Assembly: GCA_018136815.1 (NCBI GenBank)
Contig: CM030937.1
Location: 4,710,226-4,774,225, forward strand
Direction: 5' to 3'
Length of the DNA: 64,000 nt
From: Isochrysis galbana
Taxonomy: Eukaryota; Haptophyta; Isochrysidales; Isochrysidaceae
In this document: positions 19,240-30,753 of the stretch, piece after piece
Numbering within the stretch: the stretch's first letter is position 1
How the letters are laid out: every line of letters starts with the position of its first letter
Notes under the pieces: generated by a model
Told to the model about the DNA's origin: nothing
The model's database searches: none
What the model saw: the letters and a program-made list of their open reading frames with translations, nothing else
Made by a program: the position numbers and the translations under genes

Positions 19240-20810
19240 ATGGCGCCATGGACGGCGGCAGAGGCGGCGAGCGATGCGGTGAGCAAGAAGATGCTGCTCA
19301 CGCATCTCCAGGAGAACGGCTCCGTCGAATTCCTCGAGCAGCACAAGCTGACTGGGCAGGCGAACGCTGTGCTCAAGCGCGTCACGAAAGATGCGCTTGT
19401 TTCGGCCTATACTGAGCTCGCGGGCGTGGGGAAGAGCGCGGACGCGAGCGGAAGCACGACAGCTGGCTTTAAGTTCTCGCCGCCCGACAGCGCGACTGAT
19501 GGCTCTTCGCCTGCTCCAGCGCCCACGTTCACCTTCAATGCGCCTTCCACAGTTGCAGCTGGCTCAACAGCATCTTTCTCCTTCAACTTTGATGCTCCAC
19601 CAGCCGGCGGGGACAAGCCGGCGGGGGGAGGCAACATGGATACGGGTGCGGAGGAGGGTGCCGAGAATGCCATGCAGCAGTTGATAGCCAAACGTATGGC
19701 GCAGCTCAACATGAGCGCCAAGCAGCGACGCGATGAAAGTGTGTCTGCCCTCCCAGCAGCGACACGAGGGAAGGTTGAGGAGCTCGAGAAGCTTCAGGAA
19801 AAAACAGACGAGCTCCAGAAGGAATTCGATGAGAAGCTGGCCGCTCTCCGACAGGAGTACGACAAGAAGAAGGCGCCCCTCTTCAAGCAACGGTCGGAGA
19901 TAGTAAATTCGTCTCCCGGCGTACCAAACTTTTGGCTGCAATGCCTCATGAATCACATGATGCTTGGAGAAGAGATTCAGAAGGCGGATGAGCCGGTTCT
20001 GGCCTACCTCAAGGACATTAAGTGCTCGTCGTCCCTCGGACCCGGGAAGCCCGGCTTCCAGTTGGCCTTCATCTTTGGGCCGAATCCATTCTTCGAAAAT
20101 GACATCCTCACTAAGGTGAGTTCCTTGCACCTCGCTACTTCGCTTGAAGCTTAGGTGCTACTTGTTCACTCCTCGATTGTCGTATTCTGTACCTCTGACC
20201 GACATGCTATGGCTGTTGCTTAGCGCTTCTGCTCACATTATTACCTCGCCTGCATCCATTTCAGACTTACCTTCTGGATCCGACCGACGACGACGACTGC
20301 TTGCAGCGGAGCCTAGGCACAGAAATCAAATGGAAGGATGGGAAGGACATCACTGTGCGTGTCGTGGAGAAGAAGCAGAAGAAGAAGGGCAAGGTACGCA
20401 CAATCAAGGTTGAGGAGCCGACTGACTCTTTCTTCAACTTCTTTGACCCGCCAGATGTGCCCGATGAGGAGGAGGATATCGATGAGGAGGAGGCTGAGCA
20501 GCTCCATGATCAGCTCGAAAACGATTATGAGATGGGGTGCATCATCAAGGATAAGATCGTGCCCCGAGCTGTGGCTTGGTTCACGGGCGCGGCAGTTGAC
20601 CCCGACGAGGACTACGACGAGGACGAGGACGAGGACGACTATGAAGACGAGGACGATGATGTCGATGACAGTGACGACGAAGACGAGGATGAGGACGACG
20701 ACGAGGATGAGGATGACGACGAGGACCATGTGGACACCTCCAGGCCGAAGGGCAAGAGCAAGACGGCCGGAGGCACAGGGCAAGAGGGGCAGGAGTGTAA
20801 GCAACAGTGA
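19240..20810 (+). CDS. NAP1-family histone chaperone with FG-like N-terminal repeats
   Basis: Two exons, 19240-20115 and 20265-20810, phase-0 GT-AG intron of 149 bp, 473 aa. Residues from about 145 on form a NAP domain: the long dimerisation helix (LEKLQEKTDELQKEFDEKL), VPNFWLQCLMNH, YLKDIKC, the FIFGPNPFFEND hairpin, TEIKWKDGKDIT, FFNFFDPPDVPD and the IIKDKIVPRAVAWFTGAA end. A long Asp/Glu tail (bases ~20600-20735) is typical. Such proteins carry H2A-H2B and shuttle between cytoplasm and nucleus. Unusual is the N-terminus: after a short helical segment, bases 19465-19605 encode FKF, FTF and FSFNF spaced by Pro/Ser/Ala, as in FxFG nucleoporins such as NUP50. The start at 19240 is chosen because the frame upstream is pure low complexity. 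The exon count is firm; the FG reading is mine. Confidence 0.9.
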
Positions 20811-22819
20811 TGATTGCCACATTTTCTAATGGGCTTCCACGATCTCGAGACCCCGCAGGCGCAACGACTTTGAGCGGGTCGTGGGCCCTCATGGAAGCGG
20901 CGATGTTGGCTGCCCAAGGAGGTTAGGGTCTACTGCTCGCCTCAACATCGGCACGCATCTTTGCGTGATGCGAATTGCAAACACAAGTGAGCATCGCGTA
21001 GGATGCTCAGGAGGAGTCTGCTCTCTATGGTTATGGCGATTCTAGCGCTCAACTCGCTATCATTGCTCGACATCTCACGGGTCGCGGCCCGTGCAAGCGT
21101 TGTTGTTGCTCTGTTTTCCACGCGCCTTAGCCAACCTATAACTTGGCTTGCAGTTAGGCCTGTGTTGCGTACAACTAGGTAATAAAGGAATCTTTGAAAA
21201 TAGCGTCTTGAATATGCCGACTGACTATGCTAATACGACGCTACCCGCGACCGGGAGATCGTGTGCTAGCGCAAAGAGGCTACGAACTCACACTCAGCAC
21301 TCAGGGCCTCCCTCAGGTTGGTTGTGCTTATTTATGATTTTTGACAAATGCCCCCATAAACCATAAAGAGTAAAGAAGGTATAACTTCTACTTGTAGAGC
21401 CCCCCCCGACCCTCTCCCCCCCCCCATCCTCATCCCTGTCCTCCTCCTTGGGACCTATTTTTAACAACCCCAACCCGGGGGAAGGAAGTCGCGTTCCGTC
21501 AAAAGGCGACGCGTGTCCCCCGCGGGGTGGCCGATGCACATCGCGCCGTGCCCATAGTTACAAGTAATCACAATCGAAAAGCGCCGACACGGCGCCCTCC
21601 GGGGGGACACGCGTCGCGGGAAGCAGGGAATGTTACGCTAGTCTACATTTAATTTTAAAATAACGCTATGTGTACAACTGTGGACATTCGATCGCTCAAT
21701 TCGACTCATGTCCCACATTTGACGGAACGACACCTGGGAAGGCGATGGGACTAACGGACTAACTAAGGGACGTGAGGGCGTTGTGCGTTTTCGGTCGTGA
21801 GGTAGTAGATACCGGGCCCATAGTAGATAGTAGGTACGTATAGAGCCTCGAATCCGAATCTTCAAATGTTATTTTATCCCTTAGGCCTTAGGTGGGTCCT
21901 AGGTAGTGCATGGGGGGAGTCGCCAGATGGCGGGGGGGCGGGGCGCGGCCGGAAAAAAAAACATCTGGAGTTTCCGGGCTACACGCCTACTAATCCTAGG
22001 TTACCCTGTCACTGCCACGACACCGCCCTTACATCCCCTCTCCCCACCTCCTCCCTTTCCCCCCTTCATTCCTTTGTCTTCGGTTTCCGGGGTCCGACTC
22101 TGGTGCGCTACCATGAGTCTGGTTCGGAGTGCGGGTGCTCGGGGCAGGCTTATTGGATACAATGCCGCTCATTCGGAGTTGCTGATGAGGGGGGGCGGCC
22201 GGGGAATTGGGGGTGTAGAACGCTTGTGTGAGAGTAGTGGGTCCAGAGCCGTTTGCGTAGCGAGAAGGAGACGCATATTACATATTAAGAAAGCTTTAGA
22301 ATGTAGAATGGTTGCGTCTGTCGTCTGGCGCGTAATTGTAATTGTAGCATGTGTCAAGTAGTAAGTTGCGTCAGGTTTGCAGCGTGCACAACACACAATA
22401 TGGAGCTCTCAAGACCATATCGCACACATGAGTACACAGAAAGCAGAAAGCGAGCGCGCGCACACAATAGTAGCAGCACGATAGCCGCAGGGCGCATACA
22501 AGCTAAGGGCGGCTATATTGAAGTTACTTGGAGCGGTGAGCAAGCAAACCGGCGTGCACTTTTAAATGCGCGGGCGAAAGGCGTCGCGTTGAGGTGCTGA
22601 GGTGGCTCTACCAAAGGCGCCGTTGCGAGCCCTCGCCCCAAACAGGAGTGGCTATGCGCCCATGTCGCCCATAGCAGGTGCGCTCCAGATCTGGCCGCTA
22701 TTGCTGGCGCGCCTTGAGCATGGCACATGTGTGGAGTGCTTACCCCCTAGCTCAGGCTGCTCTCCGCTCCGTGCGGGCGGGCCATGCCCTGCCTATGAAA
22801 GCAATGAAAGGGAGGACGG
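20811..22819. other. Intergenic region with degenerate repeats
   Basis: Contains poly-C at 21400-21425, AATCTTCAAATG at ~21858 and GTAGTGCATGGGGGGAGTCG at ~21904, which is shared with the repeats at 15920 and 53765. An inverted pair of GACACGCGTCGC-like words brackets 21500-21620. No ORF shows conserved motifs. It ends between convergently transcribed genes. Confidence 0.4.
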
Positions 22820-23868
22820 TCAGGGATAACGAAGTACGTGTGCTTCATATTGCTGGTTCCTGAAGCTCAGCTCGAGGATGTGCAAGAGCTGTACGCGGGG
22901 TTCCACTCTCAGCTTGAAAACTAAATCCATTTTGCTTGTAAGCAACGCTCGCAACCAGCTTCCGGGCAGGGAGACTGGGCATAGCTCTTCTTCGCCTTCA
23001 TCTTCTTCATCGGTAGACAACCCCGCGAAGCGATGAAATTCCGGGCGGGCCACCAAGGCTGCGCACACCTGGTGCCTGACACTCATCTTTGCAGCCTTGT
23101 CCCATGTAAACAAACTCATATGATTGCTCCGCATCTGGGATGAACGTGCCCTACAGCTACACTCTGCTTGTACGCCGTTCCCATCGTGGACTTCTTCCAT
23201 ACCAACGTCCGTGGGGTAGCACGAGGCTCTTGGCTCCCACGGCTGTGAAGACAAGAAGTGCAGGTACGCACGGCTCGCGGCACAAGCAAATTGCACACTG
23301 GGCAGCGCCACCGTTTGGGATGTGGCCACCCAGTGCCTGGCCCTCCGTCCGCCCCCCTCGCCCACCGCTCGCTCTGCTCGCGTGTGAGTGTCCTGATCCG
23401 CGCATGCTGGGCCTTTTCGGCGACTGCGCGCAACAAATCTGCTCGTTCGCTCACTCCGGCTGGCTTGTGTGTACCGAAGCGCATGGCAGTTCCCTCGGGT
23501 TGCTGTGTCGGCTCTGCCTGCGACTTGAGCCGAGCGTGCCTTGCGGCGTGTCGCAGTTGGTCGAGTGCTTGGCTGCGCTTCTGCTCGATTGTCTTTGCCG
23601 CCTCCGCGGCAGCCGCTGCCGCCGGCGCCACGTGCTCGCTGGACTGCGCAGCGCGCAGCCTCGCATCTCTTGCAGTGGTTGCAAGCTGTGCAAGTGCCTG
23701 CTGCCTGTGCTTGCTGGCGGGCGAGGGGGGCAAGGTGGTGGCAGACTGGTCGGCGGGGTGACGAAGTGGTAACCGCTGCGCCGTGTGCAGGGCTACATCG
23801 CGGTTGCGCCGCAGCTGGGCGAGGCCGCCGCGTGCGGTGGGCTGCAGCGGCACAACCGCTGCGGCCAT
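22820..23868 (-). CDS. Protein with Cys4 zinc ribbon, two exons (tentative)
   Basis: Minus-strand model: 23868-23203, intron 23202-23135 (68 bp, GT-AG, phase 0), then 23134-22820; about 326 aa. The N-terminal half consists of four or five Ala/Arg/Gln-rich helices with a recurring A-x-x-AR-ARL pattern (TTARDARLRAAQ, RHAARHARLKSQ, EKAQHARIRTL), suggesting repeated amphipathic helices. Exon 1 ends with WRCPVCNLLVPRAVRTCTSC, a CxxC...CxxC zinc ribbon. Exon 2 has LFTWDKAAKMSVRHQV and an acidic segment (STDEEDEGEEEL). I do not recognise the family. The start codon is the first ATG after an arginine-rich leader. It is divergent from the INCENP-like gene with 465 bp between starts. Confidence 0.5.
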
Positions 23869-24333
23869 CGGCGCGCGGCAGTTTGGGCGACGGCGAGAGT
23901 AGAGAGCAGCGGGGAGGCTTGAGGAGCTAAAAGAAGAGCTGCGATATGGGTAATTTATTTGATTCCGCCGGCGAGCCTCGCGCACCCCATGGCGAGGGCG
24001 CGGCGGAGTTTTGTAGTAGAGAGCACAAGCGCGCGGCGCGCTCCGACGAGCGCGAGAGAATTATTTAGTAAGATACGCGCCCTTTGTAGCGCGGCGCGCG
24101 CTCGAAAGAGAGAGTTCAAAGCGTCCTCCCCCCCCCTCCCGGGCCTCCCTCCCCTTCCCCTCTCGCACGGCGCTGTCGGTCGGGTCTGCCGCTGCTTCCC
24201 CCCTCCATACCCACCGGTACACACACGGCACACAGCCACACACTGCTTCCCCGTTCCCTCCCTCTTCTCCCCCCGCCCCCTCCCGCCCTTCCTTTCGCGC
24301 TCTCTCCTCTCTCGTGGCGCGGCTGCCATAGCG
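23869..24333. promoter_or_regulatory. Divergent promoter region, zinc-ribbon gene / INCENP-like gene
   Basis: Separates two head-to-head starts. It is C/T-rich toward the INCENP side (24120-24310) and carries GCGCG clusters in the middle, with no TATA box that I can defend. Confidence 0.4.
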
Positions 24334-27300
24334 ATGGCAGCGGTCTCCAGCTACCTCGAGCAGATGCTCAGCGGGATGGACAGGCAGCTTGCAGGATTCA
24401 AGGACGAGTGCAACGCGCTCGCTGAGCAGCATCAGGCGTGGCTCGCCGAGACCGTGCAGACAAACACGAAGCGGCTGCAGTACCAGACGTGCGCCACGCC
24501 AGCCGAGAGGGGATGCAGCGCGGCGTTTGAAGCAAACTCAAGAGTCTGCGCAGGGTGGCTACTGCGTGAACCAGCAGTTCCGCTCATGCTGTGTGTGCCC
24601 TTGCTTCTTCAGGAACCCGGTGCTGGAATGCCCACGATCGCATCGACGTCCGGCTGTCAAGGGCCGACGCCGGCCGCTAGCTGCGGTGAAGGAGGTCGCC
24701 GAGGACCTGGAGGACAAGGAGAACGCCTCGGTTAAGCTGGACTCGAACAAAGGCGGCAAGCGCGGACTTGGCATGCGCAGCGCCAATACTGACGCATCTG
24801 GCGGTGAGTCAGTACAGCGTTAGCTTGCCATCAGCTAGATGCGGGGCTGCTTCCATTCTTACCAGTACACCGTGCTTACTCGGCGTTCATACGTGTGTGC
24901 AGGAGAAGAGAATGTCGGTGCCAAACGCAAATCCGATGGCGCCGAGGGCGAGTCAGAGTGCAAGCGTGCAAAGGAGGTTTCTGACGAGGACAAGCAGGTC
25001 ACAAAAGAGACGAGCCGTGACCAACTTGCAGAGATAAATGCTGCCTCTGAGGCTCTCAAGCGCCAGGAGGCCGAGGCGGCTGCCCGGAATGAGGCCAAGG
25101 CAGAAGAGACCACCTTTGCGAATGATATTTTGACCCTTGAGGATGTCAGCAAGATGAAGGTCCCTGAGCTTCGAAAGGAGCTGACCCGCTTGGGTCTCGC
25201 TACCACAGGCAATAAGGCTCTGCTGCAAGAGCGCCTCACTGAGTATATTGCCAAGGTGCGCTTGGATCTGAGGGCAAGCAAGACCGATAGATCACTTCCG
25301 AGCTAGCCTATGTCCCACACCAAGTAACATTGTGCTCAACCTTCTCCTCATCCGCACTCTTTTCTCAGCCCTCTGGCGCCGAGCACATGGTGTGCGACAA
25401 GATGGAGGATCTTGGGACGTTTGCCGACTCCGAGCGCAGCAGCTGCCATTCTGCGACGAGTGGCTCGCGACGACCATCGGCAGCTGGGCAAGTGGATGCC
25501 GATGCGATGGTTGACGAGGACGCAACCTCCACCACTGAGGCGTACGCCCCATTCGTGAATGAACAGCTCGTAGACGCCGAGCCCGATGAGAGCTTCGAGG
25601 ATAAGCCGAACCAGTCACAGGAGGACGTAATGCAACGTTTCACTCGACTCCGCGTCCCGGAACTCCGTGCGGAGCTGCGCGAACTAGGCCTGTCTGATGA
25701 TGGTAAGCGTCAGGAACTTCTCGATCGATTGACTATGCACTATGAAGCAAATTCGGACAATGAACAGGAGGATGACGATGCTCATAAGCCAAAGGAGGCC
25801 GAGCAGAAGGTATCAGCGAATGAACTCAATGCGGCTGCCATGTTTGAAGCTGCGCTCAATGCGGAGTCGACGGCCCTCTTCGATCAAGAAGACTATGCAC
25901 AGAAGTCGGAACAGGCCACAAAACCTGTAGGTGAACCGGAAATCACGGAGGGCAGTGCTTTTGAGGAAATTCCCAAGGCGGATCTTTCCGAGCCCATCGA
26001 AACGCAAATGGCGGAAAGCGAAGCGGACGAAGATCCCTGTGGCGTGGTGCACGAGGCGGACAGCCCTTTGAACGCTTTGGCTGAAGCTCCCACTGCTGCA
26101 GATGAGGTGGCGGATGCAACGGAGGAGATGGCACCTAACGACACCGCACCGCAAAGCGGCTTCCAGCGCATCCTGCAGTGGGCGACGCCGTTCTTAGGTG
26201 CACCGCCTGCGGAATCTGCACCAAACGCACCTGCTGAGCACAATGCGACAGCAACAGGCGACGAGGGCTACGCGGTGTGCGACGAGCTTGAGCGGAAGCT
26301 CGAGGCCCGCTCCGCGCGCAAGAGCAAGTTTGGTTCTGTGGACACCACGCCAGCGCATTCTCGCCTAAATGCAAGTGGCTCCGAGGAGGCCTCAGAGGAG
26401 CCTGCCATCTCCGCTGATGCTGTTTCACTTGATATTTCTGCCACAGCCGATGTGGCGCCAGCCGATGTGGCGCCAGCCGATGTGGCGCCAGCCGATGTGG
26501 CGCCATCCGATGTGGCGCCAGCCGATGGGCCGCTTGCCGATGGGCCGCTTGCCGATGGGCCGCTTGCGGACGAGGCAATGGTTGAGTCGCAAGTGGCGGA
26601 GGCAGAAGGTCCAGCAGCTGCTTTAGCAGTCATTGATACACATGACTCGCTTCAGGAAATGCATCAAGCTGCGAGCCTCACAACTGAGCCGGCTTTGGTG
26701 ACACTAGTCGTGGAGAACACTGTGGAGGAGGCGTCTATGCAGCCTGAGGCTGCTGAGGCGGAGGAAATGGTCGAAGACGAGCTACTCCAAGTGGACGAGG
26801 TGGAGCGAGGCTCCTCTCAGCGCAAGAGTGCAGCAACTGTGGCAACAGGGGCGGCTGAGAGCGCTGCGCCTGTGCTCTCGGCGCTTGCCTCGAAGCCTAG
26901 CCACAATAGAATCGGAACCGTCGCGGGAGCCAAAGCCCAGTTTGATTCTCGCATGCCCAAGCAAGACGAGCGCCTTGCCAAGGTGAGGTCCACGCTTGCC
27001 TTTGTGTCGTTGGCATCACTTTCGTCGCTTCTTGTCGTCTTATCCGTGCATGTGCCATTCTTCCGTCCAGATCCAAAAGAAACGCGAGGACCAAGAGGTA
27101 GAACGCAAGGCGAAACAGGAGAAAGAGCGCCAGCGTATGGAAGAAGTCCGGCGTCGCAGGGAGAAGCAGGAGGAGGAAGCAAAGCGGGCACTTGCTGAGA
27201 AGGTATGTCTTTGCTAGTGGACGCGATGCGTGCGCCCCATGCTGCCCATGATAAGGTCCATGCTGGCTGTTGGGTCTGCCCGCTGACCGTGCCTTATGTA

Positions 27301-27967
27301 CCCTACGCTCGGAACTCAGGTTCGGCGAAAAGACGAGAAGGATGTGGAGGAGATAAGAAAACAAGAGGTGGCGCGGAAACAAGCTCAGACTGTGCCTGCA
27401 GGCAAGGGCAAGACGCCTTTCGTCTCGAAGGCTGCGATGGGTAAACAGGAAGTTGGCTCGGCTACTGCGGCTGCGGCGTCAGCTGTTCCAGCGCCGAAGC
27501 CTGCTCTCCCGCCGATCCCGCCTGGCTGGACAGAACATAAGACTCCCGAGGGGCGCTCCTACTATTATCATGCAGCTACTAAGAAGTCGACTTGGGAGAG
27601 ACCATGCGTAATGCAACCGGGATCAGGAGACGCCAAGCAGTATCCGATCGAAGAGGACCGCGCATCCTCAGACGGCGAGTCCGAGTCGGAGGAGGATGCA
27701 GCTGCTGAGAAGCAGCTTATTCCCAGCTGGGCTCACCCATCGCAGCTCCAGCCAGCCCTCATCGAACAGTTCACATTGGACCCGGAGCTGGTTTTCAATA
27801 CGGCTCTTCACGAGCAGTCACAGGTTGTTGACCTCACGTCTATTTTTGGGCGAGGCAATAACAGCCGCCGATTCCATCGACGGACGTCCTCAGGAGATTG
27901 GAGTAAAGATCGTTTGATGACCGCCGAGCTGCATGAGTACAGGAAAACCCGCGGTTTCCAAGGCTAG
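24334..27967 (+). CDS. INCENP: INCENP-like chromosomal passenger protein with two SAP domains and a WW domain, six exons
   Basis: Exons 24334-24488, 24613-24803, 24903-25255, 25369-26982, 27071-27202 and 27320-27967; all introns 88-124 bp, GT-AG, frame kept; ~1030 aa. The N-terminal helices (YLEQMLSGMDRQLAGF) fit the Borealin/Survivin-binding part. Two SAP motifs follow: KVPELRKELTRLGLATTGNK (exon 3) and RVPELRAELRELGL (exon 4). A long acidic middle contains a tandem ADVAP/ADGPL repeat (26449-26575). Exons 5-6 encode a charged single-helix stretch (QIQKKREDQEVERKAKQEKE). A WW domain is at 27517-27603 (PPGWTEH, SYYYHAATKKSTWERP). At 27715-27905 is an IN-box: LIPSWAHPSQLQPALIEQF, DLTSIFG, RRFHRRTSSGDW with the Aurora-B TSS motif. 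INCENP scaffolds Aurora B at centromeres and the spindle midzone. The exon-1 donor is the least certain splice site. Confidence 0.8.
26449..26575 (+). repeat. Coding minisatellite ADVAP/ADGPL
   Basis: About five copies of a 15-bp unit GCCGATGTGGCGCCA, one with a TCC start, followed by three copies of GCCGATGGGCCGCTT. All units keep the reading frame and lie in the acidic linker of the INCENP-like protein. Confidence 0.85.
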
Positions 27968-28980
27968 AGGGGAGGCGGCTTGGGCTCGGAGCACCTTATT
28001 GCTGGTTGGTTTGTCCTTGGCGATCGCATCTAGATCCCGTGTTTAATGCCACACGCCCTCTTTGCCAATGCGCCCTGCGGAGTTTGCTATTCATGAGCCT
28101 GGTAGCTTGCTTCCAAAGTCGCTTGTCGTGTAGATGGACGCTCGCTCCCGCCATGGCCTGACGATCAGGGGTGTTCCTTGAGTCTTGATGGCTGGTGGCG
28201 GCGATGTCTATGGGTGATCTCCGTATTTCTGATGATGCTGGTCAATGAGTCATGATGATGAGAGGGCATATGTACTTGTTGCAGCAACAAGCTTCGGACA
28301 GTGTTGGACGATGGGCACGTTGCTGCCAAAGAGAGTTGAGGTTGCCCTCATTGACTTTACTACTACTACGTTTTCGGTTGGTCCGCGACTCATAGCTAGA
28401 ATTCACTCACCCTTGCTCGCCCGTAGACTGCGTGATCTGTGCAAATCTCGTTCCCTTTTTAATAGTATTCGACATAAGACACCATCGACGGCCCCAGCGT
28501 CGAGCGGGGTAAAGTCGTTGTCGAGTACGAGCGCGGGCGATTCCTACGATAGGGCGGTCAAACAGGGCTTTTTAAGTACTCATATGTAATATGGGGCGGG
28601 GGGGGGGTTCGACATTTGTGACCGTGAGCGGAAAGCCCCGGCGAAAGCTTGTCGGAGGGTCTTCGGTCTTCCGGCCTTTTCAGAATCAGAATCCTCGTCC
28701 GAAATTCGTCCGAAAGCAGACGGTACGAAGTCCCGCCTGAACCCCCCCCCCCAGTGCACGCTCAAGCGGCTCACACGAGCCTAACTGGACGTCGCTCTCA
28801 CTCTCACGGAGAGATGTGTTTCTGAGATGTGTTTCTTTCACTTGAAAGTTGCCTAGCTAGGCATATATGAAATTAGGGGTCCGACGCCCCATATTGCCTA
28901 TACACTATAACGCAAATTTCAAACCCTGGACCCTGGTGCCAACGATGGCGTCCGCGCATGCACATGCGCACCACGCGCCA
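27968..28980. other. Intergenic, contains a recurring element end
   Basis: No coding sequence recognised. TAGGGCGGTCAAACAGGGC at 28549 is the reverse complement of the TTTGACCGCCCTA ends seen elsewhere. A G run follows at 28594-28607. Confidence 0.4.
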
Positions 28981-29415
28981 CGGGACTCCATCCTTGGCAA
29001 CCCACGCGTCCGTAGGCGGCCTATCAACTTGGGTAGCGGGTGAAGATACTTGGGAAGGCTTGGGCACGGGTGCAGTGGTGACGGGGTCCGCGCGCGGCGG
29101 CGAGGGCGGATTTGGCGGTGCAGAGGGCGGTGATGGGTCCATAGGAACAGATTGAATCGATCTCTAGTGGGTGATTTCTAGCGAGAGACCACACACAAGG
29201 CAGTAGGGGCTCAAGGGTACGAGGGGTCACGGCATGGCTTCGATCGCAGAGCGCTACGACGGTTGCTGGGTGCGTACGAAGACACGCCACACCACTTCCT
29301 AACATAAACAAGGGCAACACGTAATAAACACGGGAGCGAATGCCACGGTGGGTCAACAGAGAGAGCAAAGAAGGAACCAATTGGCCAGAAGAGAACTCGT
29401 CGTCTCGTCGTCCTA
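28981..29415 (-). mobile_element. LTR-retrotransposon 5' fragment (leader and gag start), copy 2
   Basis: Reverse-complement match to 10870-11313. The Gag-like ORF starts at 29142 with MDPSPPSAPPNPP and stays open through VAKDGVP before diverging. About 300 bp further upstream on this strand, another ORF (MAKLRKAIGKVHAAV...) precedes the leader and may belong to the element's terminal region. No polymerase domain is present. Confidence 0.5.
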
Positions 29416-30753
29416 GAGAAGGATTGCACACAGAAAAGGCGCGAAAGGGATTCATCCATGCTTAGTGAAGATCCTACAAGATTCATCGGCGAATAGCGTC
29501 TCAACGCGAGCACAGCGGCGTGCACTTTACCTATAGCTTTTCGTAGCTTAGCCATGGAGTAGCTGGTAGACTTAAAAAGTCTAGAAGCTTACAGAGGTGT
29601 TAGACTTACAGAGTCTAGATGCTTGAGGTTCTTGAGGGTGTACTTTAGCAAGCAAGATGCTCGCTACTTCCTTGGTCTTCATCGACACGTGCTTACTACT
29701 CCCTTGATCTCCATGCCTGGGTGATCAGTCCAGAGCTAGAGCATATTCATATTCCGAGTAGAAAGAAGCCTGTAGAAGCTGCTTGGCCACGTGGGTATAA
29801 TGGTAGACCAACATTGAATGAAGTGTAGTGATTGATAGAAGCGTGGAGACGTCGTAGACGTAGAGATAGACATAAGAACGAAGATTGATGATTTACCATC
29901 GCGGTTATAACGGTAGAGCGGAAAATAGCGAAATAGCCTGCAGAGGCTCGCGAATGCGACAGGCGCGTCGCGCAAGGGGTTTTGTTTTTTGGGCGAGCCA
30001 CTGGGAGCGGCGAACTCTGACCCAAATATCCACGAAATATCCGCGGATATCTTCGCCCGCCAAAGCCGCCCAAATATCCAAGAGATATATCCGGATATAT
30101 CCGCCAACCCCTACTCAAAAAACTATTGTTATAGTTTGACCTATGGAGCGTGCCGCGACCGCTCCCGAGCCCCAGGCGACCCTCGCCACCGCGCCCCACC
30201 TGGGACGCCCCATGCCGCCCGAGGCGGCTCGTCAGAAAGCCCTCTTAAAGCCCATCCAGCCCATCCAAACCACACCCGCGCAAGCGCGCGGGGTGGCGAG
30301 CACTGGCACCGAACAGGTTGCCACCATGGCTCTGCGTAGCATGCAGGGGGTCTTGGAGACCCCCTCACCATCACTCCAAGGCGTGCGGGCAAGTGCGTTG
30401 AGGGGTGTCGTGATAGTACCGGGCTAGTGGGAGTAGTGGTACTAACGCTCAGTTGTCAGTTGTTTTATTATTATTATGATTACCTACCCCTAAATCGGTG
30501 CTGATAAGAACACTAGACAGATACAGGACGATACACGACTTTAACTTTAAGCAAAGCTCTGCTATATGCGAACACAACAGACTCGGCTAGGACCGCCCAG
30601 GCAGGCATGGGCAGACAGCCGAAAAAAAGGATTGACATGAACGATATATACCCGATATTCACACTAGGTACACGAGGGAATCTAGAACCTAGCTTAGAGC
30701 TTCAAGCTTCAAGCACTTACAAACTACAAACTCAAACTCGCTGGGAGTGGCAC
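29416..30753. other. Repeat-rich intergenic DNA
   Basis: Contains tagged repeats of TAGACTTA/TCTAGA words at 29570-29640. A GGATATATCC palindrome cluster lies at 30039-30110 (compare 4034-4090). The reverse-complement copy of the GCGTTAGTACC repeat is at about 30365-30455. Short GC-rich ORFs between 30140 and 30390 have no recognisable domain. Confidence 0.45.

Noticed and set aside
18472..19344. Long minus-strand ORF (290 codons) over the NAP1 upstream region
   Set aside because: Pro/Gly/Arg low complexity created by C/T and G tracts; overlaps the NAP1 start on the other strand.
20313..20822. Hydrophobic minus-strand ORF (LVLILVVVLILV) that resembles a membrane protein
   Set aside because: Antisense of the GAC/GAG acidic tail of NAP1; hydrophobicity is an artefact of the complement.
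26135..26578. Minus-strand ORF with repeated APHRL units
   Set aside because: Antisense of the ADVAP coding minisatellite in the INCENP-like gene.
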